Shown here in pieces: positions 1 through 5,724 of a stretch of DNA of 8,005 nt. A program made the translations under genes and the position numbers. The stretch comes from Anaerolineae bacterium. GTDB taxonomy: Bacteria > Chloroflexota > Anaerolineae > J102. The first letter of the stretch is position 1, and the number at the start of each line of letters is the position of its first letter. The stretch spans positions 1 to 8,005 of the forward strand of contig JALXAF010000093.1 in assembly GCA_026992375.1 (NCBI GenBank), given 5' to 3'. Below the pieces are notes generated by a model. It did not search any database. It worked only from the letters and a program-made list of their open reading frames with translations, and had not been told where the DNA came from.

Positions 1-378
1 CGGTGAGGAGGGCTCTCCGCCTGCAAAAAACTTTGCAAACCAGCGGCTCCCTCCCCTGCAAAGGAGCGAAGCGACTGGCGGGGGAGGGCCGGGGTGGGGG
101 GCCAGGCCCAGCGGCCAAAGCTGCAAAACTGACGAACGCTGTCTTGAACGTTGGCTCAGCAGGCCTACCTTAGTAGTTACCTTGATGACGGGCGCGAAGA
201 TGGGCGAGAGGCGTATTGACGCCAATCACCATGATTGATTATGCGGCGAGAGCGGGAAATTGTCAAAAGATCGGGATGAATGTTTGGGCAGAATCGGTTG
301 TTTTTCCACGCTCCGTAGGGAAACCATTTGGCAATCGTCATGTTTTGGTGGAAAATAGAGGCGTCCTTCTCCCCTATC
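1..378. other. Intergenic region without a convincing gene
   Basis: This 378-base stretch upstream of the amidase holds no reading frame that I believe. The first 125 bases are a GC-rich repeat, described separately, with the word CTGCAAA at 21-27, 56-62 and 121-127 and the related TTTGCAAA at 32-39. Positions 130-378 are ordinary mixed sequence. I looked for a promoter for the amidase. The best -35-like words are TTGACG at 216-221 and TTGGCA at 328-333, but neither is followed at 16-18 bases by a good -10, so I call none. A short overlapping frame at 216-419 resembles no protein and runs into the amidase gene. Confidence 0.6.
47..100. repeat. GC-rich intergenic inverted repeat
   Basis: The arms CCCTCCCC (49-56) and GGGGAGGG (81-88) are perfect inverted complements. 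They enclose a loop containing GGAGCGAAGCGACT, and a G-run (GGGGTGGGGGG, 91-101) follows. Short elements of the pattern pyrimidine-rich arm, GCGAAGCG-like loop, GGGGAGGG arm and GGGGTGGGGG are common between genes in Chloroflexota and some other GC-rich bacteria. I infer from its form that this is one such dispersed repeat. The only partial relative visible in this window is the palindrome at 4505-4590, which shares a GCGAAGCGAC-like loop. Its function is unknown. Confidence 0.55.
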
Positions 379-1116
379 ATGTCCACCCATCGTCTCGAAC
401 GGCTCAATCGTTGGATTAAGTGGTCATTGCTGGTTGTATTGCTGGCATTGGCTGCATTGGCCGCGCTTTATTTTTATCAAGGGGGATGGGCGCGGATGCG
501 AAATTCTCGCACCCTGGCCCGACTTCTCCCCTCCGATTTCTTCTCCGGGCCGCAGGTTGCGATCATCTCCGGGCATCGGGGCTTTGATTCGGGAGCGATG
601 TGCAAGGATGGCTTGATGGAGGCGTTGGTCAACGAGGAGATCGCCACTCGGGTGGTGGCGTTGCTGCGAGAGGAGGGCGTTTCGGCCATGCTTTTCAATG
701 AGTATGATTCCCGTTTGCAAGGACTGCACGCCCGGGCGTTGGTCTCCATCCACGCGGATTCCTGCATCGAGCAAAGCGGCTTCAAGGTGGCTAGCGCCGA
801 AGCAACAGTCATCCCCGAGGAAGATCAGTTGCTTGTGTCATGCCTGCGGGAGAAATACAGCGAGGCCACGGGGCTGGCCTTTCGGCCGACGGCCATCACC
901 AAGGATATGACTCATTATCACGCCTTTCAGCGGGTGGCGGATGACACGCCTGGAGCCATCATCGAGACCGGGTATCTGGGCGGGGACAGGGACCTGCTGG
1001 TGAACGAGTCGGACAAAGTGGCCCGCGCCATCGTCGCTGGCGTCATCTGCTTTCTGGATAAACAAGATGAACTGCTGAAAACACCCTCGTCCACAGGCTA
1101 TTCCTCCGGGAAGTAG
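379..1116 (+). CDS. Membrane-anchored N-acetylmuramoyl-L-alanine amidase (Amidase_3 type)
   Basis: The predicted enzyme cleaves the bond between N-acetylmuramic acid and L-alanine in peptidoglycan, outside the cytoplasmic membrane. The 245-residue protein has a basic N-terminus and one membrane segment at about 14-34. The catalytic domain spans about 58-228. Its family landmarks are SGHRGFDSGAMC (64-75, with zinc ligand H66), E81 in MEALVNEE as the likely second ligand, SIHAD (124-128, with H126 as third ligand) and IIETGYL (194-200, with E196 as catalytic glutamate). All key residues of the Amidase_3 fold therefore appear intact. I chose ATG 379 because it gives a normal basic-plus-hydrophobic anchor. 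Upstream in-frame TTG 328 and ATG 340 would add an odd extension, although AGGGAA at 318-323 could serve TTG 328. No good Shine-Dalgarno precedes 379, so the start is uncertain. There are no cell-wall-binding repeats, and the gene stands alone with no operon partner. The Ser/Gly-rich tail (236-245) is probably unstructured. Confidence 0.85.
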   Translation: MSTHRLERLNRWIKWSLLVVLLALAALAALYFYQGGWARMRNSRTLARLLPSDFFSGPQVAIISGHRGFDSGAMCKDGLMEALVNEEIATRVVALLREEGVSAMLFNEYDSRLQGLHARALVSIHADSCIEQSGFKVASAEATVIPEEDQLLVSCLREKYSEATGLAFRPTAITKDMTHYHAFQRVADDTPGAIIETGYLGGDRDLLVNESDKVARAIVAGVICFLDKQDELLKTPSSTGYSSGK

Positions 1117-1200
1117 CGAGATTCTTTCAGCAAGACATTATGTCGTCCTTACCGCTTTCCAAACGCCGGATGATAGATGAGGAACGCTTCGCGTCCACTG

Positions 1201-1322
1201 CCAGCGCCGGGGGATAAAGTCCCCCGGCTGGAAACAGCGCCCCTTCGGGGCTAGCCGGATTTATCCGGCGCTGTTTTGTAGCCCGGCGACTTCATCGCCG
1301 GGCGGACGTGGCAAACGCCACG
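1201..1322. repeat. Cluster of five GC-rich perfect hairpins
   Basis: The perfect stems are: GCCGGGGGA/TCCCCCGGC (1206-1214 with 1220-1228, loop TAAAG); GCCCC/GGGGC (1239-1243 with 1247-1251, loop TTC); GCCGGA/TCCGGC (1254-1259 with 1264-1269); GCCCGGCGA/TCGCCGGGC (1281-1289 with 1295-1303, loop CTTCA); and CGTGGC/GCCACG (1307-1312 with 1317-1322). A 10-bp stem AAACAGCGCC/GGCGCTGTTT (1232-1241 with 1267-1276) encloses the second and third hairpins, giving a three-way-junction shape. CAGCGCCGG (1202-1210) could instead pair with CCGGCGCTG (1265-1273). Such packed palindromes resemble the REP/BIME-like intergenic elements seen in Chloroflexota. Their function is unknown. Confidence 0.75.
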
Positions 1323-1424
1323 ATGACCGATTTAATTGGTAAACATTCATCGAGCCAGTGGGGGCAAAGCGCAAAAAGTGGTCGTGTCGAGCAAACAAAT
1401 GCGGTACGCGCCTGCGAATCCTCA

Positions 1425-1453
1425 TTGACAGGCGGGGGTATTGGGTGTATGGT
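1425..1453 (+). promoter_or_regulatory. Sigma70-type promoter for the PPC-domain gene
   Basis: A perfect -35 box TTGACA (1425-1430) is followed after 17 bases by TATGGT (1448-1453), which matches the -10 consensus at four of six positions. Transcription would start near 1460 and give a leader of about 40 bases before ATG 1500. The spacing and the position relative to the strong ribosome binding site make this the best promoter for the downstream gene. Confidence 0.55.
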
Positions 1454-1486
1454 TGATGTGTTGGCTCATCCATCTTTTGCATACTC

Positions 1487-1493
1487 AAGGAGG
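1487..1493 (+). promoter_or_regulatory. Ribosome binding site deciding start 1500
   Basis: AAGGAGG at 1487-1493 is a full-strength Shine-Dalgarno sequence, six bases before ATG 1500. It fixes the start at 1500. The reading frame stays open upstream to about 1308, but that part has no such site and would place residues in front of the signal peptide. Confidence 0.85.
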
Positions 1494-1499
1494 CTCATC

Positions 1500-2726
1500 A
1501 TGTCGGCTCAATGGCGACCGTTTTTTGTAACGCTGCTGGCGCTTTTCCTGCTGGTTGGCGGCGTTTCGGCTGCAACGTCTTCCTCCGAGCAGGAGCCCAA
1601 CAACACGCCCGCCCAGGCCAATGCGCTCTATTCCGCAACTCCCATGCAGGGGAACATCGATCCTGCCGGCGACGTGGATTATTTCAGCATCCGGGGGAAC
1701 GGCACTGGATGGGGCGTCGTGGCGGTGCTGGACGCCAGCGCCTCTGCGATGGGCCATGATGCGGTGTTGACCGCGTTTGCGCCCGATGGAACCACGGTGC
1801 GAGCGCAGAACTCGGGCCGGTGGGAGAAAGGCCCGCTCATCGCCTGGCTGCGCGACACCGGCCGCGATGACCATTTTCTGCGGGTGAGCGAGCAGGGAAA
1901 CGACGGGCGCATCACGCCGTACACCTTGCGCTATTATGCGCTGGCTCTGGGCGAACAGCCGGAACAGGAGCCCAACAACACGCTCGCCACCGCCAACACC
2001 TCCGCCATCACGAATATCGGCGCCATTGGCTCTGCGACGGGCGTCGATTGTTTCGCGTTCAGCGGCAGGGCTCAACAAAAGGTCATGGTCGCGCTCAACG
2101 CCGATCCCGAGGGGGATGGCGGTCCGGCCGACTTCATCCTCGAATTGCGGCGGCGGGATGGCTCGGTGTGGGCCAGTGCGAATTACGGTGGCCCGGGCGA
2201 AGATGAATTCATCGACGAGCACACGCTGCCCGCGGATGGCGTTTACGCTTATTGCGTGCGGACGCAGAGCGGCGCCGGGCCCAACGCCACTTATCTGGCC
2301 GGAATCATCCGCGATGGAAGGTTCTATCTTCCGTCCTTCACATACGATGTCCAATGGTTAAATCCGCGGCCGGGTCGCTGGGCGCAGGTTGGGGACGAAA
2401 TGCGCTATACGGTCACCCTCACCTATAACGATCCCCTGCCTTTTCCTGGACCCTTTTGGTTCAATGTCTATTACGAGCCCGACTGCCAGGACATCGTAGA
2501 CGACGCCCATGCAGACTTTCACCGCACGGGCGAGTTCGGATGGCGATTCGACGAGGTCACCGCTAACATGACGGTTAGCAAGGATGTCGTCATGCAGGCG
2601 AAAACCGCCTGTACAGGCTCGCTCGATCTGGGGTATGTCAGCAACTACTACGTGACCGCCACGCGTAGCCGCGGCCCATCTTACATCATCGGCTCTGGCT
2701 ACTACTTGCCCCTGGTGCTGAAATAG
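1500..2726 (+). CDS. Secreted protein with two PPC-type domains and a YLPLVLK tail
   Basis: This 408-residue protein is probably exported, and its exact role is unknown. Residues 1-25 form a signal peptide with hydrophobic core FFVTLLALFLLVGG and a likely cleavage after VSA (24). Two units begin with EQEPNNT at 30 and 155, exactly 125 residues apart. Each carries features of the bacterial pre-peptidase C-terminal (PPC) beta-sandwich domain: EPNNT, then GNIDPAGDVDYFSI (51-64) in the first and IGSATGVDCFAFSG (176-189) in the second, ending in an aromatic/Tyr strand. Residues about 280-400 are a third, probably beta-rich region that I do not recognise. The last seven residues, YLPLVLK, resemble a C-terminal tail often seen on secreted Chloroflexota proteins. 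There is no peptidase domain, so this is not a protease with an accessory PPC tail. It is a binding or surface protein built mainly of such domains. The gene has its own promoter and converges on elp3, 64 bases away. Confidence 0.75.
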   Translation: MSAQWRPFFVTLLALFLLVGGVSAATSSSEQEPNNTPAQANALYSATPMQGNIDPAGDVDYFSIRGNGTGWGVVAVLDASASAMGHDAVLTAFAPDGTTVRAQNSGRWEKGPLIAWLRDTGRDDHFLRVSEQGNDGRITPYTLRYYALALGEQPEQEPNNTLATANTSAITNIGAIGSATGVDCFAFSGRAQQKVMVALNADPEGDGGPADFILELRRRDGSVWASANYGGPGEDEFIDEHTLPADGVYAYCVRTQSGAGPNATYLAGIIRDGRFYLPSFTYDVQWLNPRPGRWAQVGDEMRYTVTLTYNDPLPFPGPFWFNVYYEPDCQDIVDDAHADFHRTGEFGWRFDEVTANMTVSKDVVMQAKTACTGSLDLGYVSNYYVTATRSRGPSYIIGSGYYLPLVLK

Positions 2727-2790
2727 CGCGGCGCAACAGGCGATGTACAAAAACATCTCATGCAAAGCCGCAGAGGGAATAAAACTGCTG

Positions 2791-4419
2791 TTACAGCCCC
2801 TTCATCATGTAATACTCGGTCAGTTGGAAGCCCAGGCGGCGGTAGTAGTTGCGGGTGCCAATGGCCGCGATGACCGCCATTTGCCCGAAGCCCTCGGCCC
2901 GGGCGATTTCCTCGGCCCGAGCCACCAATCGCCCGCCCAGACCCCGATGCTGGGCTTCGCCCCGGCTATCCTTGCCCAGCCCCAGCGCCGGGCCATACAC
3001 ATGCACCTCGCGGATCATGGCCGCGTGCTTGATCTCGTCGATGGGAACCACATCGGGCGCGTTGGGCAGTGACAGGCGCAAAAAGCCTGCGACCTTGTCC
3101 TCGGGCGTGACGAAGCTGATGAAGAACTCGCGGCTGTCCGCAGTCTCGTAGGGCAGGATATCCAACCGCAGCTCGCCCGCGGCCACCTTCTGGCGGCGCA
3201 CCTCCCGGCAGCGCAGACACTGGCACTGCCCCATCTCCTGCGCCCGCATGTGATTTTGCACCAACTGGCGCAGGTTGGTCTTCTTGTTGCCCTCCACGAT
3301 GTTGGGCGAGGGGATGTCGCGGAAGATGCGATTGATGCGGGTGTAGCGGGGAACGTGCAGCTTGCAGCGGGCGATGAGGTCCACCAGCGTCGCTTCGTCG
3401 TAGGGCTGGTAGAGCCCGCGCTGATAGTAGTCGTAAAGCTCCGCTTCTTTCAGCAAGGAGGTGGGATAGATTTTGAGCTCGTCGGGGTGGATGGCGGGGT
3501 CGTCGAAAATGCGCTGGAAGTCCTGGTAGTCCGATTCGGGCGTGGCGCCGTAGAGATTGGCCATCCAATGCCCCACCAGCTTGAAGCCCGCGGCTCGCAA
3601 CATGCGAAAAGCCCGCCGCGTGGCCGCCACCGTGTGCCCGCGCTTGTTCATGGCCAGAATGCGGTCGTCCAGGCTCTGGATGCCCATCTGCACCTTGGTC
3701 GCGCCCAGCTTGCGCAGATGCTGGATCTCCCGCACGCTGATAGCGTCGGGCCGGGTTTCGATGACCAGGCCCACATTGCGATAGGCCGCGTCCTCGTTCA
3801 GGCGCTGGGCTTCTTCCAGGCTGGCTGAATCCACGCCATTCATCGCATCCAGGGCCCGCTGCACAAACCATTCGCGATATCGCTTGGGATACGCAGACCA
3901 GGTGCCGCCCAGGATCAGCAGCTCGACCTTGTTGGCGGTGTGGCCCGTGGCCTCGAAGCTGCGCAGCCGGGAGGCGACCTGCCGCCAGGGATCGAAGTCG
4001 TTTTGCAGGGCGCGCATGGCGCCGGGCTCGTCGGGCACGTAGCTCTTGGGCATGCGCACGAAGGTGGGGCAGAAGATGCACTCGCCCGGGCAGTCGTAGG
4101 GCTTGGTCAGCACCGTCACCGGGGCCACGCCCGAGTGGGTGCGCACCGGTTTGCGCAGCAGTCGGGCCTCCAGCTCCCGATCGGGCTCCAGCAGGCCTGC
4201 GGCCACCAGCTTGCGATAGCCGTCCGTCAGTTCGGTCTTCGAAAACAGACGGCCCGTTTTGCGGGCGTGGCCGTTGACAATGGCCAGATAAGCCTCGTTG
4301 CTCCACTTTTCGACCGCGCGAATCTGCGTCAGCACCTGCGTCAGGTCCGCCACATCGGTGGGAATTTCGCGGGTGCGGCCTTCGGCGTCGGACCATTTGG
4401 AGAGGAAGATGGTGGGCAT
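2791..4419 (-). CDS. elp3: Elp3-type tRNA uridine-34 carboxymethyl synthase (radical SAM / GNAT)
   Basis: Elp3 uses S-adenosylmethionine and acetyl-CoA to form 5-carboxymethyl-uridine at the tRNA wobble position. The 542-residue protein is full length. After an N-terminal helical region (1-85) comes KPVRTHSGVAPVTVLTKPY, leading into the Fe-S motif CPGECIFC (C110, C114, C117). The radical SAM core continues with LILGGTW (168-174), VIETRPD (219-225) and MGIQSLDD (245-252). A CxCxxC motif (C399, C401, C404, followed by REV) matches the Elp3 zinc site in the linker. The C-terminal acetyltransferase domain (about 425-542) has the acetyl-CoA loop QHRGLGGRL (490-498), NYYRRLGF (524-531) and the family-typical YYMMKGL end. 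HWMANLYGATPE (284-295) departs somewhat from the usual HxMPxLPGxTPE. No Shine-Dalgarno precedes ATG 4419, so translation may be leaderless or weakly initiated. The gene is divergent from the methyltransferase at 4676, which may act on the Elp3 product. Confidence 0.93.
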   Translation of the reverse strand: MPTIFLSKWSDAEGRTREIPTDVADLTQVLTQIRAVEKWSNEAYLAIVNGHARKTGRLFSKTELTDGYRKLVAAGLLEPDRELEARLLRKPVRTHSGVAPVTVLTKPYDCPGECIFCPTFVRMPKSYVPDEPGAMRALQNDFDPWRQVASRLRSFEATGHTANKVELLILGGTWSAYPKRYREWFVQRALDAMNGVDSASLEEAQRLNEDAAYRNVGLVIETRPDAISVREIQHLRKLGATKVQMGIQSLDDRILAMNKRGHTVAATRRAFRMLRAAGFKLVGHWMANLYGATPESDYQDFQRIFDDPAIHPDELKIYPTSLLKEAELYDYYQRGLYQPYDEATLVDLIARCKLHVPRYTRINRIFRDIPSPNIVEGNKKTNLRQLVQNHMRAQEMGQCQCLRCREVRRQKVAAGELRLDILPYETADSREFFISFVTPEDKVAGFLRLSLPNAPDVVPIDEIKHAAMIREVHVYGPALGLGKDSRGEAQHRGLGGRLVARAEEIARAEGFGQMAVIAAIGTRNYYRRLGFQLTEYYMMKGL

Positions 4420-4427
4420 TGGTGAGG

Positions 4428-4460
4428 CAGTGTTCAGTAAGCGGTGATTCAGTAAACAGT
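4428..4460. repeat. Degenerate CAGT/TTCAGTAA short repeat
   Basis: TTCAGTAA occurs at 4433-4440 and again at 4448-4455, with CAGT or CGGT words around it, giving about two imperfect units of 15 bases. This resembles the CAGTAATCAGT-type low-complexity repeats found between genes in Chloroflexota. It lies directly upstream of the elp3 start on the minus strand, where it would form the leader. I see no clear elp3 promoter on either side of it. Confidence 0.4.
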
Positions 4461-4504
4461 CGCTATGAGCGGCGGTGACCCGATAGCGAATGAAAACCTC
4501 TTGT

Positions 4505-4590
4505 TACGTCGTTTCGACGACCGTAGGGAGGAGAAATCTCCTCGCTTGCAGGGGGATTTCTCGGTCGCTGCGCTCCCTCGAAATGACGTA
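4505..4590. repeat. Palindromic intergenic element between elp3 and the methyltransferase gene
   Basis: The outer arms 4505-4517 and 4578-4590 pair over 13 positions, with one G-T wobble (TACGTCGTTTCGA against TCGAAATGACGTA). The inner arms GAGAAATC (4531-4538) and GATTTCTC (4555-4562) pair perfectly. Between the arms is GTCGCTGCGCTCCC, the GCGAAGCGA-like part. The ATTTCGA...GAGAAATC pattern is that of a palindromic repeat found between genes in many bacteria, with the typical form CATTTCGAGCGAAGCGAG. It may act as a structured RNA or a bidirectional transcription barrier between the divergent genes. Its role is unproven. Confidence 0.65.
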
Positions 4591-4641
4591 GGAGAGCTTA
4601 TTTGCAAAACAATAAACAGGGCGATGCGGCGGCGATGTTGT

Positions 4642-4668
4642 TTGTCCTGGCGTTCTCTGTGGTAGAAT
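4642..4668 (+). promoter_or_regulatory. Probable leaderless promoter of the methyltransferase gene
   Basis: TAGAAT (4663-4668) matches the -10 consensus at five of six positions and ends seven bases before ATG 4676. Transcription would therefore start at or next to the start codon. The -35 region is weak: TTGTCC at 4642-4647 sits at a short 15-base spacing, and TTGTTT at 4638-4643 sits at 19. No Shine-Dalgarno precedes the ATG, which fits a leaderless mRNA. Confidence 0.5.
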
Positions 4669-4675
4669 CTCGCTT

Positions 4676-5494
4676 ATGGAAAGAATCGTTCAGGAAAAGC
4701 TACTGGCCATCAATCGCGCGTTTTATGAGCGATTCGCCGCGCCCTTTTCGGGAACGCGGTTCGGCGCGCAGCCGGGCTGGGATCGTATTATACACTATTT
4801 CCCCAGACGCGGAGCGGTGCTGGATCTGGGCTGCGGCAGCGGGCGTCTGGCGCTGTTTCTGGAGCAGCGATGGGAAGAGTTGGGCATCACGGAAACGCCT
4901 GACAGCGAATTGACCGAAGACCGGGGACCGAAGACCGAACAATCCCGTCCCCCGTCCCCCGTCCCCCGTCCGCAACTTCGCTACGTTGGCCTGGAGGGCA
5001 GCGAGGGGCTCATCGCCATCGCCCGGGAGAAAACAGCGGCCTTGAAGCGCGTCTCGACCGAGTTTTTCCAAATGGACCTCAGCACCGATGCCTGGCATCG
5101 GGCGTCGCACAGATTCGATGTGGTCACCGCGCTGGCTGTGCTACATCACATTCCCGGCTTCGCGGCCCGCCAGCGCTTCGTGCAGGCCGCGGGGCAATGT
5201 CTGAAACCGGGCGGCGTTCTCATCCTCTCCAACTGGCGCTTCATGCAGAATTCGCGGATGCGACGCAAGCTGCTGCCTTGGGCGGCCGCGGGCCTGAGCG
5301 AAACCAATGTGGAGCCGGGCGATTATCTGCTGGATTGGAAGAAGGATGGCGCGGGGATGCGCTACGCGCATCAACTGGACGAGGCCGAGGTGGAAGCGTT
5401 GGCCGCGGCCGCGGGGCTGGCTGTGGTGGAGCAGTTCGTAGCGGACGGGCGAGAGGGCGATCTAAGTCTATACAGTGTGCTGAAAAACGATTGA
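4676..5494 (+). CDS. Class I SAM methyltransferase, Trm9/ALKBH8-like
   Basis: This 272-residue methyltransferase is best read as a bacterial relative of Trm9 and the ALKBH8 methyltransferase domain, which methylate the carboxymethyl group at tRNA wobble uridine. The N-terminus FYERFAAPFSGTRFGAQPGW (16-35) fits the Trm9 pattern VYE-x-IA-x2-F-x2-TR-x-PWP. SAM-binding landmarks are VLDLGCGSGRL (48-58), YVGLEGS (103-109, acidic E107), FFQMDLS (130-136), FDVVTALAVLHHI (147-159) and CLKPGGVLILSNW (175-187). After this come GDYLLDWKK (215-223) and RYAHQLDEAEVEAL (229-242), which resemble the Trm9 segment ending in YHVFxxxEL. Residues 80-99 are encoded by tandem DNA repeats and look like an insertion between the first strand/helix and the second strand of the fold. 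The start at 4676 is supported by the -10 box and the motif layout. The neighbour elp3 makes the presumed substrate, which strengthens the call. A generic small-molecule methyltransferase remains possible. Confidence 0.72.
   Translation: MERIVQEKLLAINRAFYERFAAPFSGTRFGAQPGWDRIIHYFPRRGAVLDLGCGSGRLALFLEQRWEELGITETPDSELTEDRGPKTEQSRPPSPVPRPQLRYVGLEGSEGLIAIAREKTAALKRVSTEFFQMDLSTDAWHRASHRFDVVTALAVLHHIPGFAARQRFVQAAGQCLKPGGVLILSNWRFMQNSRMRRKLLPWAAAGLSETNVEPGDYLLDWKKDGAGMRYAHQLDEAEVEALAAAAGLAVVEQFVADGREGDLSLYSVLKND
4912..4971 (+). repeat. Tandem repeats inside the methyltransferase coding region
   Basis: Two exact copies of GACCGAAGACCG (4912-4923 and 4926-4937) are followed by four perfect tandem units of CCCGTCC (4944-4971). 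Both words resemble simple repeats usually found between genes in Chloroflexota. Here they lie in frame and encode residues 80-99 (T-E-D-R-G-P-K-T-E-Q-S-R-P-P-S-P-V-P-R-P), a charged and proline-rich loop. Because the second unit is seven bases long, gain or loss of one copy would shift the reading frame. Confidence 0.9.
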
Positions 5495-5600
5495 TTAAGG
5501 AAAATTCGCCATAGAACCTTCGCAGATCGACGTTCGCGAATGGTTTTTGAAAAATGAGGGGCATTTGCGGAAGAACCTTTGTCGAAGGGGCTGGCGATGT

Positions 5601-5628
5601 TTGACAAAATCGTGTATCGCGTTATACT
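5601..5628 (+). promoter_or_regulatory. Strong sigma70-type promoter of the binding-lipoprotein gene
   Basis: A perfect -35 box TTGACA (5601-5606) is followed after 16 bases by TATACT (5623-5628), five of six to consensus. Transcription would start near A5635 and give a leader of about 90 bases before ATG 5725. This is the best promoter in the window and suits an abundant solute-binding protein. It also separates this gene from the methyltransferase, which ends at 5494. Confidence 0.7.
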
Positions 5629-5638
5629 TGTACGATTA

Positions 5639-5667
5639 TCGGCATAGTCCTTGCCAGGCGATGCCGA
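5639..5667 (+). other. Stem-loop near the 5' end of the lipoprotein mRNA
   Basis: TCGGCAT (5639-5645) pairs perfectly with ATGCCGA (5661-5667), and CCT (5649-5651) with AGG (5656-5658) can extend the structure inside the loop. It would begin only about four bases after the predicted transcription start. Hairpins at the very 5' end of an mRNA often protect it from decay. I see no sign of a known riboswitch. Confidence 0.4.
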
Positions 5668-5707
5668 CCAACAGTTCTGTCGTTCCTTTACACTCATTTC
5701 CATTCAC

Positions 5708-5713
5708 AAGGAG
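5708..5713 (+). promoter_or_regulatory. Ribosome binding site of the lipoprotein gene
   Basis: AAGGAG at 5708-5713 lies 11 bases before ATG 5725, a slightly long but workable spacing. The purine-rich stretch GAAGAAGAG continues towards the start. The start is also fixed by the signal peptide that begins immediately at 5725. Confidence 0.7.
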
Positions 5714-5724
5714 AAGAAGAGCGT

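Larger units (their letters stand above)
1117..1499. other. Intergenic region with hairpin cluster, promoter and leader
   Basis: This 383-base gap follows the amidase stop and carries no gene. Its content, from left to right, is unremarkable sequence (1117-1200), five closely packed GC-rich palindromes (1201-1322), A-rich sequence without recognisable signals (1323-1424), a sigma70-type promoter (1425-1453) and a short leader with a strong ribosome binding site (1487-1493). I see no classical hairpin-plus-T-run terminator directly after the amidase. The palindromes could end transcription, but they lack T-tracts. Confidence 0.6.

Noticed and set aside
328..378. Upstream TTG start for the amidase (17 extra residues)
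   Set aside because: AGGGAA at 318-323 is at a plausible distance, but the extension would put hydrophobic and Trp residues before an otherwise normal basic N-terminus and membrane anchor. I kept ATG 379 with the doubt noted.
216..419. Small plus-strand frame of 67 codons before the amidase
   Set aside because: It resembles no protein, has no ribosome binding site and overlaps the amidase anchor in another frame.
1201..1322. CRISPR-like array
   Set aside because: The hairpins differ from one another in sequence and there are no regular spacers, so this is not a CRISPR array.
1485..2354. A 289-codon minus-strand frame opposite the PPC-domain gene
   Set aside because: It is a shadow of the plus-strand gene, which has a promoter, a strong ribosome binding site and a signal peptide.
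2728..2771. Possible bidirectional terminator between the PPC gene and elp3
   Set aside because: GATGT/ACATC (2742-2746 with 2753-2757) inside GCGGC/GCCGC is short and interrupted, with no T-run on either strand. It is too weak to call.
2966..4396. A 476-codon minus-strand frame overlapping elp3
   Set aside because: It is in another frame of the same strand as elp3. Its product is a low-complexity Arg/Gly/Pro/Ala-rich sequence with no family features, while elp3 has all its catalytic motifs.
4465..4665. Small plus-strand frame of 66 codons between elp3 and the methyltransferase gene
   Set aside because: It runs straight through the palindromic repeat 4505-4590 and its product has no recognisable features.
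5513..5592. Repeat of AGAACCTT at 5513-5520 and 5572-5579 with a nearby TTCGCGAA palindrome
   Set aside because: The matching words are only eight bases long and the flanks do not align, so chance is an adequate explanation.
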